DNA from: Synechococcus sp. UW105
GTDB taxonomy: Bacteria; Cyanobacteriota; Cyanobacteriia; PCC-6307; Cyanobiaceae
Direction of reading: 5' to 3'
Assembly (NCBI RefSeq): GCF_900473935.1
Contig: NZ_UCNN01000009.1
Coordinates: 1 to 64,000, forward strand
Length of the DNA: 64,000 nt
In this document: piece by piece, positions 57,468-64,000 of the stretch
Layout of the letters: the number at the start of each line of letters is the position of its first letter
How positions within the stretch are numbered: position 1 is the stretch's first letter
The notes under the pieces: generated by a model
Seen by the model: only the letters and a program-made list of their open reading frames with translations
Databases searched by the model: none
What the model was told of the DNA's origin: nothing
Program-made: the position numbers and the translations under genes

Positions 57468-58487
57468 TCAGCTCTGTGTGTTTGTACTTAAGGGCAGCGT
57501 AGAGGGCGGTTTGCTGAACGGCTGCTCTCGGGTGTGCTGATGGGCCGATGCAGGCTTGCTGCGGTGATAGCCCTCATGCAACCAAAGGTCACCAGCAGCA
57601 GAGGCGTAATGGATCTGCCAGTAATAGAGCCCCCTATAGGCCCGGGGATCGCGATCAAGCAGCGCGGCGTAGCGCAGCACCGCTTCGCCGTAATGATTGC
57701 TGTTGTTGTATCCCCACAGTCCCTGGCGAAGATCGCGCAGGCCGCCACGACGCACCAAATACCGAGCGGCAGCATGAATCGAATCCCAGGGATCGCGGAT
57801 GTCACCCCCTTGGCCGATGCCCGCCTCAGCCCAAGTTGTGGGCAGGAACTGCATCGGGCCTTGGGCATTCGCCACAGACACGCCGTCGATGCGGCCCATT
57901 CCGGTCTCCACCAAATTCACCGCAGCCAGAACAGTCCAGGGAATTCCTGTGGCCTCAGCCGCGCTGCGATAGGCCCTGAGGAGCTGCGCCTCAGGGGCTG
58001 GCGATTGAATCCGCCAAGCAGGAACACGAGCAGAAGCCGGACCGCGATGCATCGCTAGAAACTCCCGACGCGCAGCGATGTGCTGATCGAACACCCAGCG
58101 CCATTGGTCTGGGAGGGCGTTGCGCACAGCGATTGCGCGCTCAGGCTCGTGAGACAAAACCCGATAAATCACCTGCTGCTGATGGGCGAGCTGGGGGATC
58201 TGATCCAAGGGGGTAGCCGGATTACGGATTGCCTCCTCTAAAACACTGATCAGCTGGGCAAGCACATCGCCCTGAGCTGGGACTAGGGGGTAGTGACGGC
58301 CGCTTGGGCTGAGGGGCAAAGAAGGATCGGTTGGCAGCGTCGGGCCTTCAGCCGGGCTCGAGACCGGAACCGAGGTTGGGGCCATCTCCTCACCTGACGG
58401 GATGGCAATCCGCTGCTGGGCGACGAGGGCGAGGGGCACGCCACACCCGGCAACAAGAATGCCAATCCAGCGCCTCAGGGAGGTCAT
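57468..58487 (-). CDS. Exported SLT-type lytic transglycosylase
   Basis: It cleaves peptidoglycan glycan strands in the periplasm. The 339 residues begin with a signal peptide (LVAGCGVPLALVAQQ), then a Pro/Ser-rich linker (about 30-70) and the SLT domain in the second half. The catalytic Glu194 is in NLVETGMGRIDGVS, followed by NAQGPMQFLPTTWAEAG, and the aromatic region AARYLVRRGGLRDLRQGLWGYN. A poorly conserved tail follows. Probably co-transcribed with the downstream hypothetical. Confidence 0.88.
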   Translation of the reverse strand: MTSLRRWIGILVAGCGVPLALVAQQRIAIPSGEEMAPTSVPVSSPAEGPTLPTDPSLPLSPSGRHYPLVPAQGDVLAQLISVLEEAIRNPATPLDQIPQLAHQQQVIYRVLSHEPERAIAVRNALPDQWRWVFDQHIAARREFLAMHRGPASARVPAWRIQSPAPEAQLLRAYRSAAEATGIPWTVLAAVNLVETGMGRIDGVSVANAQGPMQFLPTTWAEAGIGQGGDIRDPWDSIHAAARYLVRRGGLRDLRQGLWGYNNSNHYGEAVLRYAALLDRDPRAYRGLYYWQIHYASAAGDLWLHEGYHRSKPASAHQHTREQPFSKPPSTLPLSTNTQS

Positions 58488-58501
58488 AGGGAGAGCAGGA
58501 A

Positions 58502-59089
58502 TCAGGGAACGAGGAAGCTGCGGCGATCGTGAAAATCTGCCTGATCTTCAGGATGGGACAAGGCCCAGTAGCTGAGGGCACCCGTGGGATCTTCCGCCAC
58601 CATGGTCAGACCAATCTCAGGCACAGCCGAGGCTGGCCAGAACCCTCGGGGATCCAACTGCACAGTGCAGCGAAGCCCCAGGCCCTGTCGCTTGATCGAG
58701 ACAAGAGGCGGAACAGCCGCCATTTCGGCCAACCCATCCCTGCGGTAACCGCTGAAGCGATAAAGATTCCAATCCCCACCAGGAGACACATTCAGCTCCC
58801 AATAGGCCTCACTACCAGGGAGTCCAAGGAAGGCCTCAAAACAGGTGTGCTGCCATAGCTGATCGCGACGCTGGCCCTGCGGGCAACCCCACTGCCAGGG
58901 ACCGACCAGCTGTTGATCGAGTGGCTCAGCAGCCTTGCGATCACCAACTGGCAAAACGCCATAACTGAGAAGGATCGTGCCGGCCTCCTGCCAGATGATC
59001 TCTGCAGTGATCGCAAGGGATGGAGCTGGGTCCAGGCAGTGAGGTTGCAGCCTGCAAACCTGGCAAACCATCGTTGAGTGGCGCGCCAT
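58502..59089 (-). CDS. DOMON-like domain protein
   Basis: A 195-residue protein whose body matches the DOMON-like family: DQLWQHTCFEAFLGLPGSEAYWELNVSPGGDWNLYRFSGYR, then a beta-rich half ending ALSHPEDQADFHDRRSFLVP. Such proteins may bind sugar or heme; the function is unknown. The N-terminus (MARHSTMVC) carries several Cys. It lies 14 bases upstream of the transglycosylase on the same strand. Confidence 0.8.
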   Translation of the reverse strand: MARHSTMVCQVCRLQPHCLDPAPSLAITAEIIWQEAGTILLSYGVLPVGDRKAAEPLDQQLVGPWQWGCPQGQRRDQLWQHTCFEAFLGLPGSEAYWELNVSPGGDWNLYRFSGYRRDGLAEMAAVPPLVSIKRQGLGLRCTVQLDPRGFWPASAVPEIGLTMVAEDPTGALSYWALSHPEDQADFHDRRSFLVP

Positions 59090-59100
59090 CGTGGCTCAGA

Positions 59101-60294
59101 TCAGGTGGTGCTTGTCAGTTCAACAACGAGGGCCTCAATCGCCTCGAATTGGTTCTCAATTGAACGCATCAAGGCGAACTGCACAAGAGCGCGATCCAGA
59201 TTTTGACCGCGACGCTCCACCTTGAAATACCGATCTCCCTCCAGATGATCCGTCAGAAAACGAAGACCAAGCTCGAACGGAATCAGGCGAATGCAAGCAG
59301 GCAGATAAGCCAGATCAGCAGACGAGAGGAAAGCGCGTGCCACCGAGAAATACCCCTCAAGGATGGAGCGACACAGACCGAGATCAAAACGAACCTTGCT
59401 CAGGTCGCTGACCTCCTCTCCGACAGGATTGCAACAGGATCGCAGGCAATCACCGATGTCGTAGTGCACCAAGCCGGGCTTCACGGTGTCGAGATCGATC
59501 AAGCCCACGGCCTGACCACTGCTCTCATCGATCATCACGTTGTTGATTTTTGGATCTCCATGGATCGGCCTGCGCTGCAGCTCCCCCCTGGAACAGGCTG
59601 CTTCCAGCACATCCGCCCCGGCTCGACCTTGGGCGACATAAGCGAACGCCTCCGACAAGCGAGTCGCATCAACATCGACATCTCCATCGACATCGCAATT
59701 AGCGCCAGGCCAAGCAGATAGCACGCAGTCGTAACGCTTTAGGTACGCAGGCGTGACATGAAATCCTTCAAGGGTGTCAGCAAGGGCCTCCACCGGAAGA
59801 TCACTGATCAAATGGTGAAACATGCCCAGGCCATAGCCCACCTCTCGAGCATGCGCACAGTCGCTAACAACATCGTGGGCGGTGGCGGCGCCGATGTAGC
59901 TGATCGATCGCCAGAACTGACCTTCATGCTCCACCCAGTGACGGTCCTCACTGAGGGTGGACAGCACGCGTGGAACCTCCCAACGGCGGCCATCCAATTC
60001 CGGAAGCCCCGAGGCGATGCGGCGCTGCACGTGCCGACCCAGGGCGATCAGATTGCCCATCACGAGATCGGGTCGTGTGAACACCTGGGTGTTGATGCGC
60101 TGCATCACAAAGGCATCGGGATTGGACTCCCGTGCCAATCGCACTAAAAACGTGTCGTTGACATTGCCTGAACCGATGGCATCGATGGCATCAATCTGAT
60201 CCGGAGGGTGGAAACGACCGGCAATCACCTCCAGAGAGCGAGTGGCAGAGGAGGAAGCCAGGGTCACACGATTCGCATGCGTCTCAGACCGCAA
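59101..60294 (-). CDS. NahK-like sugar/aminoglycoside-type kinase
   Basis: A phosphotransferase of the APH fold, 397 residues, similar to N-acetylhexosamine 1-kinases. It shows IGSGNVNDTFLV, a nucleotide-lysine-like FVMQRINTQVF, the catalytic RRPIHGDPKINNVMID and the metal-binding IDLDTVKPGLV. A short Asp/Val repeat (CDVDGDVDVDA, about residue 195-207) breaks an otherwise regular fold. Substrate unproven. Upstream and divergent to no other gene within 90 bases on this strand. Confidence 0.82.
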   Translation of the reverse strand: MRSETHANRVTLASSSATRSLEVIAGRFHPPDQIDAIDAIGSGNVNDTFLVRLARESNPDAFVMQRINTQVFTRPDLVMGNLIALGRHVQRRIASGLPELDGRRWEVPRVLSTLSEDRHWVEHEGQFWRSISYIGAATAHDVVSDCAHAREVGYGLGMFHHLISDLPVEALADTLEGFHVTPAYLKRYDCVLSAWPGANCDVDGDVDVDATRLSEAFAYVAQGRAGADVLEAACSRGELQRRPIHGDPKINNVMIDESSGQAVGLIDLDTVKPGLVHYDIGDCLRSCCNPVGEEVSDLSKVRFDLGLCRSILEGYFSVARAFLSSADLAYLPACIRLIPFELGLRFLTDHLEGDRYFKVERRGQNLDRALVQFALMRSIENQFEAIEALVVELTSTT

Positions 60295-60384
60295 CCATGG
60301 CGGGTTCAGGCCAGAGATTCAGGCCGGAGTGTGCAGAAACTCAGGCGTTATAAGGGCAAGCGAAAAGAGAATCAGCGCCAGTGG

Positions 60385-60609
60385 TCAGTCTTTCGCCCAG
60401 CGCTGATTGCAACGGCTGCTGCATTTCATCTCGCCATCGGGGTAGTCGAAACCAGCTCGCCGCGCGTTCTTTTCCACTTCAGCAGGGTTGGAACCGCTGA
60501 AAGAACGGGTCGTTTTGGCTTCAACAGGAGACACCACTGCTGATACGACCCCAACACTGATCGCCAGCGACAGCGTTCCAGTGGTGAGAAGACGGTTAAG
60601 GACCATCAC
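60385..60609 (-). CDS. Small exported protein, unknown function
   Basis: 74 residues: a signal peptide (about 1-30, ending near VEAKTT), then SFSGSNPAEVEKNARRAGFDYPDGEMKCSSRCNQRWAKD with a CSSRC pair. The tail is strongly basic. No family recognised. It diverges from the SbcD-like gene. Confidence 0.6.
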   Translation of the reverse strand: MMVLNRLLTTGTLSLAISVGVVSAVVSPVEAKTTRSFSGSNPAEVEKNARRAGFDYPDGEMKCSSRCNQRWAKD

Positions 60610-60701
60610 CGAGATTTCGAGGCTCTTTCATCTTCGCCCCATTCGCCAACCATGACAGCGCAAGGCAGCATGGGCGCAACTCCGTCGTTCCTCGTTCCAC
60701 C

Positions 60702-61943
60702 GTGCCTCGTCTGCTTCACACCGCTGACTGGCAGATCGGCAAGCCCTATCGATGGATCACTGATCCGGAACGCCGCAGCCGTCTGCAGCGGACCCGACTC
60801 GTCGCGATCGAGCACATCATTGAACAAGCCGCAAACCATGCGGCTGATGTGGTGATGGTGGCTGGCGACCTGTTCGACAGCAGCACCGTGGACGGTGCCC
60901 TGGTGATGGAGGTGCTGGAACTGATCGGGTCGATCAGCACGCCGGTTCTGGTCATTCCCGGCAACCATGACCACGGTGGTGCTGGTGGCGTCTGGCGGCG
61001 AGACGACGTGCAGGCGGAAATGCAGCAACGGGCCGCCAATCTCCATCTGCTCCTCGAGCCCGTTCCGTTGGAGATCGCTGGCTTCACCGTGCTCCCTTGC
61101 CCCTTACGACGCCAGCACGAGAGCGTCAGTCCTGGTGCCTGGATCGAGACTCTTGACTGGAGCCAACTCGATCCAGATCTCGCCCGCATCGTGCTGGCCC
61201 ATGGCTCGATCCAAGGTTTCCAAGCCACCGACTACGCATCCATTCACAACGAACAAGACGTCGCCCAGGCAGACAGCAAACGCCCCCAGGCCGTCAATCA
61301 ACTCAACCCATCCCGTTGGGATGTCGATGCTTATGACTATCTCGCCCTCGGCGATTGGCATGCTCTCAAGGCAGTAGGTCCAAAAGGCTGGTATTGCGGG
61401 ACCCCCGAACCTGACCGCTTTCCCACCAGCAGCGATGACCAACGCAGCCAGGTGCTGATCGCCGATGTGGAGCGAGGTCAATCCCCTGACGTCCAACCGG
61501 TGTGCACCGCTGGGATGCACTGGCATAGCGAACGGATCAGCCTCCGCAGCGGCAAGGATCTCGAACGCGTCAAACAACGGATCAGAGCCCTCACCGGCAG
61601 CAGAGTCGGACGGGACCTACTCCGCCTGGAGCTCGATGGTCAACTGGGCCTTGAGGATCACCACGAGCTGCAGCTGTGGCTCGATCGACTGCACACCCGG
61701 CTGCTCCACCTCAGGATCCGCGGACATTGTCATCGCCGCCCTGAGGCCTCGGAACTCTCCGAACTGTTGGATCGCAGCAACGCTCCCCTGATGCGCTCCA
61801 TTGCCCATACGCTTCAGACCAAGCTCGAACAGACCGACCCCACGGACGCTGAACAGATTTCCCTGCTGGAAACATCACTGTGCGAACTGCACAGGCTTTA
61901 TCAGGCGGCGGAAGCTGAGGAAGCGCTGGAGGTCGCCGCATGA
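60702..61943 (+). CDS. SbcD/Mre11-like DNA repair nuclease
   Basis: A calcineurin-like metallophosphoesterase of 413 residues that with an SbcC-like ATPase processes DNA ends. Visible metal motifs: HTADWQIG (His6, Asp9), VMVAGDLFD, IPGNHDHGG, LAHGS and ALGDWHA. The position that is normally His in DxH is Gln11, a variant I recall in this subfamily. The C-terminus is helical and may bind the partner coiled coil. The start is GTG 60702; its stop overlaps the next ATG by four bases (ATGA). Confidence 0.85.
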   Translation: MPRLLHTADWQIGKPYRWITDPERRSRLQRTRLVAIEHIIEQAANHAADVVMVAGDLFDSSTVDGALVMEVLELIGSISTPVLVIPGNHDHGGAGGVWRRDDVQAEMQQRAANLHLLLEPVPLEIAGFTVLPCPLRRQHESVSPGAWIETLDWSQLDPDLARIVLAHGSIQGFQATDYASIHNEQDVAQADSKRPQAVNQLNPSRWDVDAYDYLALGDWHALKAVGPKGWYCGTPEPDRFPTSSDDQRSQVLIADVERGQSPDVQPVCTAGMHWHSERISLRSGKDLERVKQRIRALTGSRVGRDLLRLELDGQLGLEDHHELQLWLDRLHTRLLHLRIRGHCHRRPEASELSELLDRSNAPLMRSIAHTLQTKLEQTDPTDAEQISLLETSLCELHRLYQAAEAEEALEVAA

Positions 61944-64000
61944 AACTGCTGCATTGCAGGCTCAGCAGCGTTCGCAGACATCGAGAGCTGACGCTGGCCT
62001 TTGATCCTGGCCTCACCCTGATCACAGGTGCCAACGAAACCGGCAAGAGCTCCCTGGTGGAAGCGCTGCACCGCACCCTCTTCCTTCGGGCCACTGCGAC
62101 AGGGGCCCCAGTGCAGCGCATGCGCTCCCTTCAGCACCCTGGCCATCCGCAGGTGGACCTCCAGTTTCAAGCCCGCGGACGAGAGTGGGCCCTCCAAAAA
62201 CGGTTCAGCGGCCAGAGCGGCACGACCAGTCTGAAGGGGACTGGCGAGGCACCTCGGCTGGGGTCAGAGGCCGAGGAACATCTAGCCACCTTGCTCGGTG
62301 TGGAGGAGATCGTCGGCAGCCGCCAAGCCGGACGTGTCTTACCCAGCCGCTGGGCCCATCTGTGGGTCATGCAAGGGGAGGCCGGCAAAGATCTACTCCA
62401 ACTCGGTGGTGAGTATTACGACCTCCATGGCCTGATTGAGCAATTGGAGCAACGGGCAGATGCCGCGTTGCAATCCCCTCTTGACCAACAGCTGCATCGT
62501 CAACTGGAACAGTTGGTGAGTTCAAGTCTCACCAGCCGCGGCACACGCCATCAGAGTCGCCTTTGGCAGTGCGAACAGGCGGTGGAGGAGCGTCGCCTCC
62601 AGCTGGATGCTGCGACCGCGAACCTGGAGCGTTATGAGCAGGCCAGCGCCGAGTTGGATGCGATTGAAGACAAGCACCGTCAACTCGAGCAGGTCCAGCG
62701 TCCGAGATTGGAAGCGGAACGTCAGCGGCTCGTTGCTCTGCAGCAGCAACAGGACAAGGCCTTGGCAGAGCGCAAGGGCGTGGAACAACAACTCATCCCC
62801 ATGCAGCAACAGCAGAGCCAATTGGCGATGCAGCAACGCAATCTGCGCCAGACAAAGGAGAGCCTCCAGCGGCAGCAGACACAACTGAAGCAAGTTGATG
62901 TCGAATTAAACCGCCTCTGCGAAACGATCAACAAGGCGGAGGAGACGGTGAACACTGCGCGGCGCAACCGTGACCAGAGCGAAGCAGAGCGCAGTGCATT
63001 GGAACAGCAAGGCCAAAGGCTCAGGCGCCTGGAAGAACACAATCAACTGCAAGAACGTCTGCGGCACCTGATCCAACAACGTCAGCAGCAACAGGCCTGG
63101 CAACAGGAGCTCGTCGACATCACCAAAGCCCTGGCCGGGCTAACGGCACCAACGCAAGAGGAACTGAACACCCTCAAGGATCAACATCGCCAACTGGAGG
63201 CCGTCAAGGTCCGCCTTGAGGCCATGGCCTCGGTGGTCACCCTCGAACGCAGCGATCAAGAGGTGCGCCTTGATGACGAATCGCTGGCAACAGGTGAATC
63301 ACAGCGTCGCTCCAGCACCTTTGCTCTATCCATCGGTAAGAACGTCAGGGTGCGCATTAGCCCCGGGGGAGGAGCTGGCCTCGGAGAGCTCTGCCAGGAC
63401 AGACAGGCGCTGCAGGATGCGATTGAAACAAGCCTCAAGACGTGGCAGGCCACCAGCCTTGAGGAACTCGATGGGCGCTGCCAAAAGCGAATGCAGCTGC
63501 TCACCCGTGAATCCCTGTTGAAGCAGCAACGATCGTCCGCAGGTACTGAAGAGGGCTTGGAGAAGGACGAACAGACCCTGCGGCAGCGGCTGCGTGATCT
63601 TGACGAGGAACTGACAGACGAAGAACTGACAACAGTGGATCCCTCACTCCCAGAACCCAGCACCAGCCAAAATGGGGACACACTCCAGCAGCAGCTTGAG
63701 CACTGCCGCAGCCGCTACCGCCAGGTGAAGGATGAAGGCCAGAAGGCCCAACAAGGGTTGCAGGAGCTGGAACAGAGGTTCGCAACCGTCCGCAACGCAC
63801 ACCAGGCTTTGCAACTCAAGCGCGAGGGGTTGCTAGCCGAAACCCGCAGCCTCCACCAGCAAGAGCAGACCATGATTCGCGACCACGGCGATGGAACTGT
63901 CCTGACGGAGACGCTGCGGCAGCTCACCGATCAGATCGAACAGTTGCGCTCCAAGCTCTCGGCCTTCGCAGACACCGCAGGCAGCGATGACGATCAGCCA
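61940..64000 (+). CDS. SbcC/Rad50-like ATPase, partial at the window end
   Basis: The ATG at 61940 overlaps the stop of the SbcD-like gene. The frame runs without a stop to position 64000. The start encodes an ABC-type N-half with LTLITGANETGKSSLVEALH (Walker A, about residues 33-40), then from about residue 190 a long Gln/Glu/Arg-rich coiled coil typical of SbcC/SMC proteins. The C-terminal ATPase half lies beyond the window. It forms the nuclease-ATPase pair with its neighbour. Confidence 0.88.
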   Translation, partial: MKLLHCRLSSVRRHRELTLAFDPGLTLITGANETGKSSLVEALHRTLFLRATATGAPVQRMRSLQHPGHPQVDLQFQARGREWALQKRFSGQSGTTSLKGTGEAPRLGSEAEEHLATLLGVEEIVGSRQAGRVLPSRWAHLWVMQGEAGKDLLQLGGEYYDLHGLIEQLEQRADAALQSPLDQQLHRQLEQLVSSSLTSRGTRHQSRLWQCEQAVEERRLQLDAATANLERYEQASAELDAIEDKHRQLEQVQRPRLEAERQRLVALQQQQDKALAERKGVEQQLIPMQQQQSQLAMQQRNLRQTKESLQRQQTQLKQVDVELNRLCETINKAEETVNTARRNRDQSEAERSALEQQGQRLRRLEEHNQLQERLRHLIQQRQQQQAWQQELVDITKALAGLTAPTQEELNTLKDQHRQLEAVKVRLEAMASVVTLERSDQEVRLDDESLATGESQRRSSTFALSIGKNVRVRISPGGGAGLGELCQDRQALQDAIETSLKTWQATSLEELDGRCQKRMQLLTRESLLKQQRSSAGTEEGLEKDEQTLRQRLRDLDEELTDEELTTVDPSLPEPSTSQNGDTLQQQLEHCRSRYRQVKDEGQKAQQGLQELEQRFATVRNAHQALQLKREGLLAETRSLHQQEQTMIRDHGDGTVLTETLRQLTDQIEQLRSKLSAFADTAGSDDDQP

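Overview
The window looks like a chromosomal segment of a marine unicellular cyanobacterium of the Synechococcus/Prochlorococcus group. The support is chlorophyll machinery (ChlH, a high-light-inducible protein), many cyanobacteria-only families (DUF3038/DUF4335, DUF2949, DUF3318, CGLD27, DUF2811, DUF3386, cyAbrB) and short picocyanobacterial hypotheticals. I cannot name the strain. No rRNA, CRISPR array, insertion sequence or prophage was seen; one tRNA (initiator Met) is present.

Layout. Positions 1-10,000 are sparse and accessory-like: a few orphan small genes, an orphan protein with an HEMVH zinc motif, an ACR3-type arsenite exporter and a ChrA chromate transporter, separated by long stretches with no convincing gene. 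From about 10 kb the region becomes a dense core genome. 10.2-13.3 kb (minus): an OmpR-type regulator, its histidine kinase and a type-2 polyphosphate kinase. 13.5-19.9 kb: EF-hand protein, small membrane and hypothetical proteins, DUF4335/DUF3038, apt, DUF2949, a UbiH-like monooxygenase with an Hli protein, and dapB. 20-25.4 kb (plus): a CPA2 antiporter and chlH, closed by a clear terminator. 25.4-27.7 kb (minus): S4-domain protein, tpiA, folP and a DCC-family protein. 27.7-30.2 kb (plus): an ABC exporter and two small proteins, then a bidirectional terminator.

30.2-35.7 kb (minus): carB, DUF3386 and an alanine/sodium symporter. 35.8-40.2 kb (plus): DUF3318, rsfS, CGLD27, asparaginase, tRNA-fMet and a GMC oxidoreductase. 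40.2-45 kb: DUF2811, a two-domain CbiX chelatase with a Cys/His-rich tail, an FAD-linked oxidase and a SulP transporter. 45.4-49.7 kb (plus): a complete polar amino-acid ABC transporter operon with an HdeD-like membrane gene placed between its two permeases. Then cyAbrB, an AEC transporter with a disrupted N-terminus, AlkB facing an APH/AAA bifunctional kinase, and a stand-alone zinc-finger-like protein.

54.5-60.6 kb (minus): metA and metY (whose sequences agree on an O-acetylhomoserine route), a hypothetical, a lytic transglycosylase, a DOMON-like protein and an NahK-like kinase. 60.7 kb to the end (plus): an SbcD-like nuclease overlapping an SbcC-like ATPase that runs off the window.

Functions are assigned from motifs and family memory only; no database search was run. 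The best leads are the HdeD-like gene inside the ABC operon, the acetyl-type MetA paired with MetY, the broken AEC start, the metal-binding CbiX tail, the HEMVH orphan and several overlooked small Cys-rich or secreted peptides.
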